From Punica granatum (taxonomy: Eukaryota > Streptophyta > Magnoliopsida > Myrtales > Lythraceae): a DNA stretch of 64,000 nucleotides. How positions within the stretch are numbered: the stretch's first letter is position 1; each line of letters begins with the position of its first letter. The notes beneath the pieces are model-generated. The model was given only the letters and a program-made list of their open reading frames with translations. It searched no databases and was not told where the DNA came from. The stretch lies in assembly GCF_007655135.1 (NCBI RefSeq), contig NC_045130.1:2480001-2544000 (forward strand). The letters are read 5' to 3'. Both the position numbers and the translations under genes were made by a program. Positions 24,771 through 37,649 of the stretch are shown here, in pieces.

Positions 24771-25678
24771 TGAGAGGCAAATCTTTCAACGATGTACGTA
24801 TTTTAAGAGTTTTATTTCCTGTTCTCGTGACAGTAATGGAAGTTCTTCCATAGATATCTATGTATATTATCTATATAAAAATATATATATTATATTCTTC
24901 CTTTAATCGTGGAAATTAAGTAAACAGAATCTCAATTATCAATCAATAGCCTAAGCCTCGGGCACAGTAAGAACGGGACAAGGTCGTTTAGATTGACATT
25001 ACATCCCCGCGATTTTCACATGTCAAATCGAGAAAAAAGACGAGCATTTCATGGTCCGCATATGTCGCATCAAGAAAAGGACTCCTCAGGGAAATTTCAA
25101 TGCACGAAATTGAGTTTCGCTGCGGTGAAATTCTGTGAGGGGTTAAGTAGAGACGTACTTCCCATCTATTTGATCGATACAATGAATACACACCCCCACC
25201 CCTAATCCTAAACTTTATTTGGATTTCACTGAGTGAAGGAAAAGAAAATTAGGAAAGGGAGGACAGATGAGATAAATGAAGGGATTTAATTTTCCCTATT
25301 TGAATAGATTAATAAAGGGAAATGAAATATTGATTGTTCAAAAAAGAAAAAAATGATAGGAGATTTATTTAAACTAAATCGTTAGTATGTCTCTTTTTGC
25401 TTTTGGATAATTTAGTGTTGTATATAAAAAGGGGTAGAATATTCATTTTAAATGTATAATGCTTTAATTATTCTCCTTCCTTTCAAATTGGGAGGTTTGA
25501 AAGTTGAAGAGTGGAAATGGTAGGAAAATGAATTCGTCTATATTCCTCCCCTCTCGTAAAATTATTCTAGGATCACCGGCAAAGATTAAATGGATGCCCA
25601 ATGTGTAGTGGGCCGAGAATTAATCCTTATTATAATAAAATGCTCATTTTAATTGGGCCGGGCTGAAGGATTGCCGAA

Positions 25679-26300
25679 CTCTCTGCAAACAGCCGGTTCG
25701 GTTGGACGGATTTCTACTGCAAATCCAGCCCAATTCTGTCCAGATTTCTTTGTTTGATTGTTCTTTCGAGTCCAGGATTGCAACTCCGAGTCCCGCCACA
25801 TTCACACAGAATTGCAAAGCGGGGCTTCGGCCTCGGGTTTGTGATTCAAGAGAGGCGATGTTGCGTAATCTCGCCGTAGACATTCGATGCTGCAGCATCA
25901 CCATCGCCACCTCTGGTAGAGCTATATCCATCGAGGCTTTTCTTCGACTTGGAGAATGTGTTGTTCCACAGATCACGTACAAGCAAAACCTCGGGGGAGA
26001 CCCACACGATGGGAAAGTTGTTCATCCTCGGAAGCTTGGACCGAGAACTACTGTCAGCAATTGGACAACTTCCTGCTACCTTGGGATGTGCCTGTTCCCA
26101 TTCCCGCTCAAAGCGCCCTCTTGTTACTTTCTGTTGGCCAGAACAACTTTGATGCCCCTGCCGATGGCAAGAAGCCAAGAACCCTTAAAAAACCCAAGGA
26201 AGAACCTCGAGGCCAACGTTTCATCATGTCTTGGTCAATATAGGTGACGACAGGGACGACCAAATCCACATCAAAATCCTATTTCTATTGATGATTACTG
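25679..26300. other. GC-richer stretch with open frames on both strands, gene status unknown
   Basis: A 600-bp block clearly richer in G+C than its flanks starts exactly where the tandem duplication ends. Plus-strand 25702-26247 (181 codons) and minus-strand 25846-26178 (110 codons) are both open, as is a third frame at 25956-26243. None resembles a family I recognise, and they overlap, so at most one is real. It could be a small gene, a decayed gene, or an upstream part of one. It lies just past the 3' end of the PHD gene. Confidence 0.25.
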
Positions 26301-26577
26301 AGAAAATATATGTACACCACCTTTACAAACTGCAGACACATTTCTCCAATTCCTTGTATACAAACAAATGAATGTACAACAATGGCCTCGATTGATTAAA
26401 TGCCCTCATCTGGTCGGGGCAATTAGGGACTGGGGATCCCGGCCTTAGCACACAGTCGCAGTTAATTGCCATCTCTTCGGTGCAATTTACCTGAGATGAA
26501 TGTCTTACTCATTCTTCAGGCCATGAGGGAGAAAGTTGTATAAAACCCGAGAAATTGCCTCTGGGCCCAAGTCCTTT

Positions 26578-29500
26578 TTACCCACCATCTTCTAATGGCT
26601 CGCCGGGGCATGAATCACGGTTAGTCCACTTGTCCTTGGGAGGGATGCTGTCAGAAGGAACGTAAGCATAGCCTTTAGGTAACAGCTTGTTCTTCAGATC
26701 TGCCTGATCAGATGTCATCACAAGCTCCTTCTCCAATGTTTCCGTCCGCTAAATAATGGAGCGAACGGGTTCCCAGTCAACTTCGCAAATCCAAATTGAT
26801 TGAAAAAACACACCCAGCAAAAGAAAATAAAGGGAAAACACGTGTCACGTGATGTTATTTACCTTCTTATACTGCTGCAGCCTTATTTCTCCATCATCGG
26901 AGAGATTGCGGGATGCAACAGGAGGTGGTGGCCTCTTGGGGATCGTCTTCCCTGGAAGTGGAGCCTTGCCACTCGGTTTACGGATCAAGTTTTTCTGATG
27001 AGATGTGGAGCCATCATCTGTCCTGTGGTCGGTGCCACTACTCCCAAGAGAGAAAGTGACTCTGGGACGCCTCTTACCAGCAACTGAGCTATCCACAGTC
27101 ATGTCATCCGACTTTTGGACAGCCGTAGCTTCACTGCCTGATCGGTTGTTGATGGATGTGGTGGTGGCAGAATCCGAACTCACATCAGCAGAGGGATGGA
27201 AGAAAGGACTTTGTGCAAGCGCCAAACGAGCAGCTGTGTTCCTTTTCAGAGAGAGTATCTCTTGCGTGCAGAGAACAATTTCCCTCTGCAATGACAATTA
27301 AGCAATGACAAAAGAAATATCATCAAAAATAACTCAGGAGATTTCCAAATGTGGAAAATCAAAGACTCACACTCCTGAGTCCAGATAGTTTACCTTCACT
27401 TTCTCCCGTTTCACAATTCGCTCGCAGAGAAGGCGTAACCTCTCCAGTTCGACCTGCGAGATTTATCACGGGAAGGTCAGACGATATCCAAAATTTACAG
27501 AATCAAGCAACAAAAGACGATAATATAAAGAGCATAATATGTACACTAGTGCATATACAAGAAACAAACATTTCCTCAAGGTACTTCTATGAGATAAACA
27601 TACCCTGATCTGCTTGATGCTCTTTAACTCCTCAGCCCCATATCTTTGTGATTCGACCTTTGCCTTCTGCTCTGAACTATGCTTCATGCAGTAAGCCTTG
27701 TGTAGCAACTTGCCACCCACAGACTTCACAATCATGAATAAGCCACTACCTCTAGCACACGACGGATGAAATGTGCTCTGACAGTGACCATAGTTGCACT
27801 GCACTCGATAAATAAGGTCATCATTTGCTTATAGTTTATGCGTTCAAAAAGGGAGGCGAAAAATCATTTGAAAATAAAAGGCTGAAAAGAATTTTCACCT
27901 TTATGCAGACACCGTATTTGTGGTGGCAGATGACGCACTCATCCAATTCTTTCGAGATAGTGTCCTGTGTAAAGGGGAAAATTTTAGATGAAACCACAGG
28001 CTTTACAAGGGAAAAAAAAAAGTGTTCAAAATGGATAGAGTCATATACATACCATCCCCACAACAGGATTTACTTGTCCCCTTCTAAATGTGCCTTCAAA
28101 GACCCACTAGAGCACCACAGGGAAAAAAGGTATCAGAGTTTATATAATGGATGATTTTTGGCACTGATGAATAAAGTTATAACAGAGAACAGCAAAGAAA
28201 CAAAAGTTACCTCAGCACAGAAGGCATGGACCCATTGACCACTAGTGGATTTCCTAAAAGCACCAGTGGTGCCACCGCATAAAGCACATTCTGAAACAGA
28301 ACCGAATTTCTCCCAAAATTCGACATCACGTGCTCCAGAACATTTCAAATCTTCACATAATTCACAATACCAAGGTCCGGTGGATTCTCGAACATTGCGA
28401 TAGCAGTCCAAGTGTACTGCCACCTGTCAAATAAAGGACCTCTGTTTCAACTAAGAGACTAGATTCCTGAATATTTTAGAATAAATAAATGAAAACAGAT
28501 GCCAATTAGACCTTGCAACTTGAGCAAACTAAGATGGGGTTCATGATCTTCTCAGCCCGACTGCAGATATCGCACAACTTCGTATATTCCTTGCCAAAAT
28601 CAACGTGTCTATCTGCTGAATCTCTCAGCATACCCACTCTTGATACAGTTTCACTTGCTCGTGGTCCAGCCCTCCCGTTCGTGATATTCACATTCAAGAA
28701 CTTCTGCATGGAAGGAAGTAGCAATCAACATAATGATCAATGTAACCAATCTAATAACCTCCATCGAGAACTGAACATTTAGTCTCCAAAAAAAAAAAAG
28801 GTAACCTCCTGATTTGCTGAATCATCAAGAGGGTCTTTCCTAAACGAAGAAGATCTAGATGAAGCCGCAGCTGCAGCAGTTGCAGCAGCAAGGACAGCCT
28901 GAGCTTCCTTGTGCTTTTTCTCCTTCCTCCCCTGCTTCTTTGCCTCTCTACGCTCATAAAGATATCGATTTAAGAGGACAGCATCCCATTTTTGGCTGTG
29001 TGCTGCATCTATCTCCTGTGGCAGAGATTTCTCAATACTTCTTATCAAGTTATCTGCAAGCTCGTCCAAAGAGATCAATCAACAAAAAAGAAGGAAATAA
29101 AATATCACAGCTTTATTGTTGACTATCCATACTCAGATAAATTTATGAAAAATTGTTCCAGCTCTATATAACAGGACAGGAGACAGAAATAAAAGACGGA
29201 CCACTTATCGGCTTTCTTGACCTAACATTGTGAAGCAACCGATACTGGAAATAGAAAATTTCTCCTTCCACTTCATCATCCGGAGACAACTCCAACAGTC
29301 CCATTTTTCTGGCCTCAGCCAACTGGTCTATATTCGCTCCAGCAGTTTCACGGTTTGCGCTATTGCTCTTCAATTGCTGATGCTGAGTATTAGAGCTATC
29401 AAAGGCATTGGCAGAAATAACCCCATGAGATGTTTCTCCTTCATTAGAACCTGCCATTAATTTTCCTTTAATTCATCAGGCTACAATAATCTTTACATCA

Positions 29501-32500
29501 ACAGAAAACACTTATGAAGAAAGTTCTAACATAGCAAACATTACCAGAAATAACAGATTTGGGCCTTAAGTGATGGCATAATGTATTTGAAAAAAGAAAA
29601 AGCACATAGAGCTACATGAGGGCAGAGAGTTTTTCATGATTAAACATTTTTATCAATTTGCAATATTCACAAACTTATAATTCTCGAACTTCTGATAAAT
29701 CATCACTTCTGACTCTTGAACCCTTGACATGTATAAACACATATCCTGACAGCCTAAGCAAGAGCTGGTCAGACGTTGCTAAGAAATAGACAACAAAATT
29801 ATGGGCCAAAGAAAGCCATGAATCTATGATAATTACTGTAAACATACCGTCATAAGCTTTTGAGTCCCTAGGCAAAGAATCCTCAAAGCTATCAGCTTCA
29901 CTCTTCTGCTGCATCCAGAGGATAACTTTTAAGAAGCATAATAACTAACATGAAAGAATCAATCTCAAGTACTGGATATTTTATGAATAAAATATCCAGG
30001 ACACACACCTGTTTTACATCTCGTTAAAGAATGCCTACCTATTTAAGTAATAATGAAAGAACAACCAACAAAAACACCACCAAGCTAGTTCACAAAATCT
30101 TAAATTACCACAAAATTCTCAGACTACAGTAGCAAAACATAGTAAAAAAACAGGTTGCAAAACTGTAAGGCAATCAAAATCGGATATTTCTTGTTTACGC
30201 AAATAATTCACAATATAAAATGTCTTCAAAAAAATAGAAGCTGCTTAAGAAAAGTGAACTTCACTTCTATTCCAAAAGCAAGCAAATCCAACCAGCAGAC
30301 TTGCCTTGTCAAGGACATCAGCTAACGACAAGGATTCATCTGCTTCTTCAAGGACAACATGACTTATGTTTTTTTTTGATAGTTCAACATGACTCATGTT
30401 GTCCACTGCTGAAGTATTATCAGAAGAGCAGAGCAAATTGCTATCCTTTAATACCCTTATGTTGCTTTTGGTTCTTCTTCGCGGTGGTACTGATTTAACA
30501 GCAACAGGATGAGAAACATCAGACACTGATACTGCAACAGAATCAGAGTCATCAGTTACTCCATCACGAGCCTTAGTGGAAACAGCTCGTCGTATCTTTA
30601 GTTTCGGATCTTTCTCCACAGTACCCAAATAAGCATGACTCTTAAGCCACTTGACTAGTTTGCATCGCAGATCAGGTAGCAAGCTATCACCCTGCATTAA
30701 ACAAGATTGATAACATCACCTTAACAAACTAGAACAATTTAAAGACAGAAAGCTATCTACAGCAACTTCTAACACACTGTCACAAGGTAGAAACTTACTG
30801 CAAGTTTGGCAGCTAATGAATCAGGTGAGACCCCAATATCTGATGCCACATCTTTCACGCTAACTTTTCCTCCATCAATTAACTGCAAATATTTGAGAAA
30901 GCCAAGAGCATCACAGACATTTCGCTTTTACTATGAACCTGGTTCCTAGCGTCTCAAGAAAAGGACATGAAAAGTACCTTTTTTAACACCAGCAAAAGAT
31001 TGAGGGGATCAATCTCCTTGGCTTCTTCCCCATAATTTGTCTCAACCTTATCCAGAAAGTTGAGCTGACAGGCATCAGTTCCTGAATTATGTTCAGAACT
31101 AATTTTTGTATCATTTAGTGACACCTCCTGCAATTCGCTACAGTCTGATACCTCAGAGCTATCTGGCTCTTCCAGTTGCATCACTGCTTCATCTCCATTT
31201 CTGCAGCTAACTTTTGAATTCTGTGACTCTTTCACGGGCAAAGTCCCGGGAGAAGAACAACCAGTATAAGAGTCATCAGCAGCAGTCATCGAAGTACCTT
31301 CTGACTGTAACACAATACCACCAGGCTGAACTTCTGAATGTTTAGAACAAAATGCCCGCAGCTCAACCTAGAAAAGCAATATATTAGCCACATTAAAGGC
31401 AACAAAAGAATATATCCAAAATCAATATCAGCAAAAAAGCACCAGTAGTTTGTTGTGCTATTAACTTGGAAGACTCAAAGCTTACATTATCATCACCAAA
31501 TTTCCCCCATATTTCCATTCTATGTCTAGCTTCCCTGGCACAAATAGGATGAAAAGAAGTTCTGCAAGTTCCTGAAAGAACAACGAATCAGAATAAATGC
31601 TAGCAGGCACCATTGGCATAGTCATAGCAGCCTGAGAAAAGTTAAAGCTGAAGAAGGAAATCCCATAAAAGGTAAAAATAGGTGTAAATAATGCTAAATG
31701 AGGCCAAATCCTAGCTTATGAACTAAAATTCAGCACAGGTCCAGAACAATCATTTTAACTCTCAATAAAGCCAACACAACACCAACTATCTGGAAACCTC
31801 TATAAACCACAAACAGGCTTTTAATTGGACAAGTAAGATCCAACCGAGTTACAAACACATGACTTAGACATGGTTACTTTATGATGATTCAGCTGTCTCT
31901 CTCATAATTAATGAAAACTATATAAGCACCCTAAGATTATGATGAACCAGATAGATTTGTCCATCAACTAAGCACCCCATGCACTTCTTCACTAGATCCA
32001 GCAATCCAACCAAATTGGACCTTCTTCATCATTTCCCTTACTAATCATGCAATTAGTGATCTCTAGAAGATTATCTATCAAGTGCAAAAAAAAAAAATCC
32101 ATTAATCTCATTCCCGAAGCAATGATACCAGTGCATAGAGAGCGAAAAGAGCGATGATAATTCTACTAAGCTTGTAAAGAATGAAATTGGGCGAAAGCAC
32201 TCTCATTACTGTTCAGAATATAAAAGCACATATTGGCAATGAGCTTGTCTCTTGGTTTCGGAATATCACGCATACTGACCGAGTATGTAAACTCATAACA
32301 ACGATAACCAATTCAGGAAATGTTCCGAGAAAGGAAAAAGGAAACACCTTCGCAGATAATCTTGATTGCGTCGATTTATTTTTCACTTGCTTATATTATA
32401 TTCCCTGCTGGTCATACTATCAAGCTTCACTGAACTTAAATCCCATGGATGATTATTCAAGGGATAGAGATAGTGGTTGACTATTATCACATTCACTTGT

Positions 32501-34157
32501 CTTGGCCTTGACCTGTTTGTACAATTTGGTTTCTCTGCACCCTTTCTTACCTAAATTCCCTCATGTTCTCAAAAAGAAAAAATTCAGCAACCTTAGAAAC
32601 CTATGGCAGGAACTGAAGGTGAAATATACATAAGAAAACAGCAGCTTCTCACTACAACTGATCGTCAACGGTGTGATGCGAGAGAAGAAATATCCTTAGA
32701 AGGCATGATATATACACTCAATCGGAATAGCAATAATTACAGTTAATGCGAGACTGGATAAAAATGGTAGCGTTTACTATATAGTATATCCAATAAATTT
32801 CCACAGAATGAGATCATATAACTTATGTAGATCATCTAAAATGTCAAACTTTTAATAGTCCAACAGGTACAACAAAAAAATCACAATATTTGATTAGTAG
32901 GATGCTTCCTGGGAGAGCCAGCCAGCTGAGCAAAGGAGAGAATAGAAGATGGCATGAGTAGCAACGGAACATACCATGACTGCACCGTACGCAGACACCA
33001 CACTTGATTTTGCACACGTTACAGACTAACTTCCTCCGAGTTTCTGCAATTCTTTCAACATTGAGAATTGGCTCCATCCTTGTCAGGTCCTGTATGTAAA
33101 CCTCAGGCATCCATTGGGAACAGAACAAGTGCGCAAATTCTACCAGCCCGCTAGTCTGAACAGGCTTCAAGGCACCTTCCTGCTTGGGACAGAGAACGCA
33201 GGAATAATCCGACCGACTTCGGCTTTCTTTCTGCTTGCACCATGAACACAGCCAAGACCCACCGGCTTCCTCTACTACTCCATAACACTTCCTATGGACG
33301 GTGACCCTACAAGAACTGCAGACTACCAATGGATTTGAATCCGTGCCACTAGCACCCAAGCAGCAAAAATCACATATGGTGGAGTCGTCTCCACAAGGGT
33401 GAGCAACAAAAACCTTTTCCAGGCCAGCATCACTGCCTAGAAGCTTCCGTTTTTTGGACGGCCGCTCAGTGGTCAAATAAATCTTATCCCTGCAACCTAA
33501 AAGCCACTCTAAACTACTACTACAAGACCCCGAAACAGAACAGGCCTGTTCGTCCTCTACATCATCTAATTCCATAGCTTCCTTATCTTCTCTATGTACA
33601 GCTCCATCGCAATTGCCGCTATCAGGGCCCTCTGCATTATCCCTATTATTATTGCTCTCATAATGTTGAAGCGCAAGACACTTTGTCGCAGCTAACGAAC
33701 TACCTGAAGCTACGTCAGACAGATTATCGATATCGGGCAACTTTAGGTCCCTAAAGTAATCCTCGGTTTCACTCCATATGTCACGGCCCCGAGGCCGTTC
33801 CCCAGGTTTAGCAGACTTCTTCTTCTTCTTCTTATTGTCCCCACCCGAGTGTGACTTCTTATTCCTTTTTCTACTATCAGAATGCTTCAGCAGAGCAGCC
33901 AATTCACCGGGGAGGGTAGGCACCGCGGTCAAGGGAGCTGAAGCATCCTCCGGGATATCAAAAGGTGAGCGCTCCGACAGGGCCTTGCGAGCCCGAGAGA
34001 AGAAATCGGAATTAAACCCAAGCTCCGAAGTGGACACCTCCGGCATTTGGGAACGTCTAGAAATGGGGAAAGTTACTTCTTCGGCGCCACGACCGCCCTC
34101 CGCTCCGGCGCCCGTCGTCATCTCCTCCCTCTGAAGCTGACATCGGCCCCCGCTCAT
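26578..34157 (-). CDS. Nuclear protein with two extended PHD-finger modules (16 exons, 1352 aa)
   Basis: Likely chromatin reader; the fold binds histone tails, targets unknown. Exons in reading order: 34157-32975, 31571-31486, 31367-30978, 30882-30799, 30691-30305, 29908-29848, 29450-29205, 29053-28806, 28703-28512, 28423-28211, 28106-28053, 27964-27899, 27798-27604, 27453-27394, 27285-26863, 26748-26578. Phases agree throughout, giving 1352 codons plus TAA. Seen: a Lys-rich nuclear-signal-like stretch at 97-117; PHD finger from Cys262 to Cys307 followed by an extended-PHD half (CVLCP, HLFCSQW, then TCRTSFHP in exon 2); a second PHD from Cys939 (CDIC, CSSC, WYCELC) with its extended half (CALCG, HAFCAE, CNYGHCQSTFHPSC); Ala-rich and charged segments between. 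The layout resembles plant PHD family proteins such as Arabidopsis At1g77800. The start MSGGRC fits these relatives. Exon 5 appears to use a GC donor, and exon 6 has a tandem CAGCAG acceptor. Confidence 0.92.
31572..32974 (-). other. Intron 1 of the PHD gene (1.4 kb)
   Basis: The longest intron of this gene. It separates the first PHD finger, in exon 1, from the rest of its extended module in exon 2. No nested gene is visible; the open frame at 32181-32480 on the plus strand looks incidental. Confidence 0.85.
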
Positions 34158-34456
34158 AGCCCACAGCAGCCACGGCCATCAGCCACGACGCATTCCATGA
34201 CAGGGAGCTCCAACCTCAGCCCCTAGCTCCTCCCAACCCCGAATTCAACCGGACCTGCTACAAACAAGAAACCCTAGCCCCGAGCCCTAACCCTAATTGG
34301 GGTTGTCAGAGGTTCAGTCTTCACGTGCGACACCCGCTGAGAGTGATAGAGGAGGAGAGAGAGGGGACGGAGAAACGGATAAGTCGCGGCTAGGGTTAGG
34401 GTTTTCAGTTAATTCTGGTTGGCCTCCGCTCCTTTGGATCCGATTCCCAGAGAGTG

Positions 34457-34491
<35 letters not shown>

Positions 34492-34883
34492 AGAAGCGAA
34501 TGGAAAATGCTTTTTCTTTTTTCTTTTTTCTTTTTTCTTTTTTTTCCCTCGTAGTTTGAGTTTCGCTTTCGATGATAGAGAGAGATTGGCGTTTTTTGCA
34601 GGCAGCAGAGGGACGGTTCGTTGGGGGGGATTTTTACACGGGGTTTGTCTACCGTGTAGGTGCGTAATTGATACTCTCGTCTGGCACGGGAGATGATTTT
34701 ACACGTGGCGCGGTATTATTGGCAGGGTGACGGAGCGCACGAATCATCTCCGCACTCGTCTCCCCGCAGGATCAGCAAAAGTTACGAATTCGTTTGCTTG
34801 TTTAGTCCTCGAGAATTAGCAGAAGTTTAAAGTTGGTCCTCAGACTCACGTTGGTTGCTTACTGGTCCTTCAACTCTCAATTA
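34158..34883 (-). promoter_or_regulatory. 5' UTR and promoter region of the PHD gene
   Basis: Read toward the gene, this holds pyrimidine-rich 5' sequence: CT repeats (34459-34485, GA on the plus strand), and AACCCTAG/CCCTAA motifs near 34270-34300 and 34390-34405. AAACCCTA motifs are common near the starts of plant housekeeping genes. No TATA box is clear, which fits a TATA-less promoter. Confidence 0.45.
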
Positions 34884-34900
34884 GCTTGAAATTTGTTATC

Positions 34901-35178
34901 TTTTTTTTTTATGCATAAACGGCTGGGAGGGGGAGATCACATGGGCTCTACGGCCGTCATGGAAGGTTCCATTCTCTCGAATGAGTAAAAGGCTCAGTGA
35001 GACATAGTTCACCTAGGTCATCATGACCCAATCAAAGCGCACAATGGACCAGAACAACTCACATCCATAAGATAGAGGACAATGGTTTACTAATGCAAAT
35101 GCTAAGTCGAGTTTCGATCCCCCGACCTCCCTTTTGGAAGACAAAGTCCGTTACCAACTGGGCTATCACCTTGGTGGT
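34901..35178 (-). mobile_element. tRNA-derived SINE with 17-bp target duplication
   Basis: On the minus strand it begins ACCACCAAGGTGATAGCCC, with box A TAGCCCAGTTGG and box B GGATCGAAACTC, and ends in an A10 tail (T10 on the plus strand at 34901-34910). The perfect 17-bp repeat GCTTGAAATTTGTTATC flanks it at 34884-34900 and 35179-35195. This is a full-length retroposed SINE and not a tRNA gene. It lies about 0.75 kb upstream of the PHD gene start. Confidence 0.9.
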
Positions 35179-35195
35179 GCTTGAAATTTGTTATC

Positions 35196-36472
35196 AACAG
35201 TTACAGAAAAAATGTTATTTTAATCATGAAAAATGCAAAAAAAAAAATTACAGTTCAAATAGTTCTAAAAAAACAAAACAAAACAAAAAAAACACAGCAC
35301 TATTTTTAGCGGCTGTTGATGAGCCACCTTTAGCATGGCACTGTAAGGAATTAATCAACTATGATCTCCCGTCGAGGATGGAAAATCTTGTGGTTATGAA
35401 TCGTTACTATTTTACTGGAAATTTTAATCAAACTGTGAACTTTTTAATAGAAGATCTTTTAATATGTATGGTGAAAAGTACTTTAATATATAAACTTTTA
35501 ATAAAATATTAGTAAAGTAGCAAGTGGCTGGCAAACGTATTTCTCGTGTTAAGTATGTATCTGGTATTACGAGCAAACGAGACAGCCCATAATATATTTA
35601 GGTAAATAATGCAACGATCAAAAAATATATTTAGCTGAAAATTATACGAGCCAAAAACTTATTAATGCTTTGTGTGAATTGCCATCGAATAGAATTGCAA
35701 TTATCCTAAAATAAGTATTATGCGATCATTATAATTATGATAAACTAGTTAAAGATATATAAATGCGAGAAGCAATCACCGTAAATACAAAATAAGAAAA
35801 AAAAATGTATGATGCTATTTATGGAGAAAAAGAACTACGCTTTTATTTTGTAAGTTTTAATGCAAAATAACAGTACGATGATGAAAAGGACAAAACGTCA
35901 TTTGCAAGGCTTAGGTGGCTCAGTTAAACGAAGTTGCCTTGACAATGTTGACATAGCTGGAGATGCAAGCAATAATTTTACAACACCGTGAATTCTAAAA
36001 TGAAGGTATGATACCACCAAGTAAATTACTTGACTTTAACTAATTAACTTACATTTCACATAATTTACTTGAATTTTAAGTCAACTACTTGGAGTTTTTT
36101 TCCCCCTCAAAAAGTGAGTATCATACATCCACTTTTTCTTTTGCCATATTATATATCCATTTTGAATAAATACATCCTAAAATTTTCATTTTTATCTCTT
36201 TTTTCTTCCTAACATATTTAACGTGATTTCTTTTTTTCTTTTTATTTTTCCCAAGAGTGCAACTCAATTATAAGATTAACTTGTACCGAACTTCAATTGT
36301 TTTGTTACTGAGTTCTTTTTTGCTCATTATGGCAAGTAATTTATCAAAGTGTATTGAATAATTGATTTCATGTCGAGACACATATTATCTTAATAACAGT
36401 TTTATTGAGTTCTTTTTTGCTCATTTTGTATTTACCATTCAGTAAAAAAAATAAAAGTTTTAAAAATTTATT
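35196..36472. other. Intergenic, AT-rich
   Basis: No gene recognised. The open frame at 35093-35512 begins inside the SINE and is therefore not a gene. The rest is AT-rich low-complexity sequence with two copies of the phrase GAGTTCTTTTTTGCTCATT near 36310 and 36405. Confidence 0.5.
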
Positions 36473-36888
36473 GGGATACCACACATAATACATCACGAAC
36501 TCTAGTATATTTATTTATAGAAAATTCGTGGGTTTAGCGGCTGAATATTTAGTCACTCACATCGTACGAAAATATTTTCGTATTCAGATAACAATATTTA
36601 GTACCTAGAGTGAAATGAAAGTGTGAGACAGTCGACTGCATGTTTGTGTGGTTGACTAGTATGATATGTTTTTGTGCTCAAATAACAACGTTTCATATTT
36701 GTACAAAAACAAAGTCTGAACATGTGCAATACAGTCGATCACATTGTTGATGCGGTCGATTGTCTTGGCACTATTGTTTGGTATAAGTACGAAACATTGT
36801 TCTTCGAATACGAAAATATTTTGTACAAGTAGCGGTTGAATATTCAGCCACTAGATCCAAAAATTTACCATATATATAATTGTATCCC
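36473..36888. mobile_element. Terminal-inverted-repeat (fold-back) element, about 416 bp
   Basis: The ends GGGATACC and its complement GTATCCC lie outside a stronger inverted match: GGCTGAATATTTAGTCACT at the left against GGCTGAATATTCAACCGCT on the reverse strand at the right, followed on both sides by GAAAATATTTTCGTATTC or its close relative. The arms are about 75 bp or more. No clean target duplication was found, so class assignment (Mutator-like or other) is open. Confidence 0.6.
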
Positions 36889-37552
36889 ACGTAATAAATA
36901 TAGTTAAAAAGGTAATTTTATGTATAGTATAAGATCATAAAGGTAAATGTCTAAATAAACAATTATAAATGTATATATAATTAGGACTAAATTAGTAAAT
37001 GCATATAAATCATTAAATGCTTGATAGTTTTAATACACAAGCACATTTAAAAAAAATCTCGAAATTTATTTAAAAAATACAATTTCTTAAATAATGTATC
37101 TATAAAAAACTTTTCGACATAATTAATAACTAAAAGAAAAATCTACATATATGCAATAAGTATGTTTAAATATTGAAAAATTTTGAAATAATAAAGGATA
37201 AATCTATTTTTAAAAAATTTAAAGTAAGAATTTGTAAAAAAAAATTATGGCAAATAGATGATTTGCCCTTTTTTTATTTACGAAATATGTAGAAGTCATC
37301 TATTACAATTTTTTAGATTTTTATATTCAAGAAAATGTAATATGTTTTCAAAGTAATATTATTTTCTTCATCCATAATTGGTATTATAATTCATTTTCGA
37401 CGATCCTTAATTGTTATTGTATGCACTAATATCTGAATGATTTCAATTTAAAAACATATATAACTTAATGAACTTTTCCATCTGTGATGTCAAAAATTTA
37501 TGTAAAAATAACCGCTTCAACTAATAACTCGTGCATCGCACAAAAAAAAAAG

Positions 37553-37556
37553 CTAG
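37553..37556 (+). mobile_element. Helitron-like 3' terminus (third example)
   Basis: CTCGTGCATCGCAC, a short hairpin, is followed by an A-run and GCTAG then T. This matches the ends of copies A and B at 6382 and 12335. Upstream sequence does not match those copies, so it would be another family member. The 5' end was not found. Confidence 0.35.
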
Positions 37557-37649
37557 TTTGCTTATGTAGAAATGAAAGGTGTCATTGTTTTGTTTTCCCC
37601 TGGGATTTGAATTTGGTTTGATTTGATTTGACATATCATGAGAAAAAAA

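Larger units (their letters stand above)
23440..25678. repeat. Tandem segmental duplication, copy 2
   Basis: Diverged direct copy of 20973-22817. It is longer because of three insertions: a TGTTGAGG-headed segment near 23997-24140, a reverse-oriented SINE at about 24560-24770, and an AT-rich segment at about 25210-25552 that lies between GTACTTCCCATC and the ACCGGC...GGCCCAATGTG block. Confidence 0.8.

Noticed and set aside
34901..35178. tRNA gene on the minus strand
   Set aside because: Only pol III boxes are tRNA-like; there is no cloverleaf, and the A-tail and 17-bp flanking repeats show a SINE.
35093..35512. 139-codon open frame
   Set aside because: Starts inside the SINE and continues through A-rich sequence.
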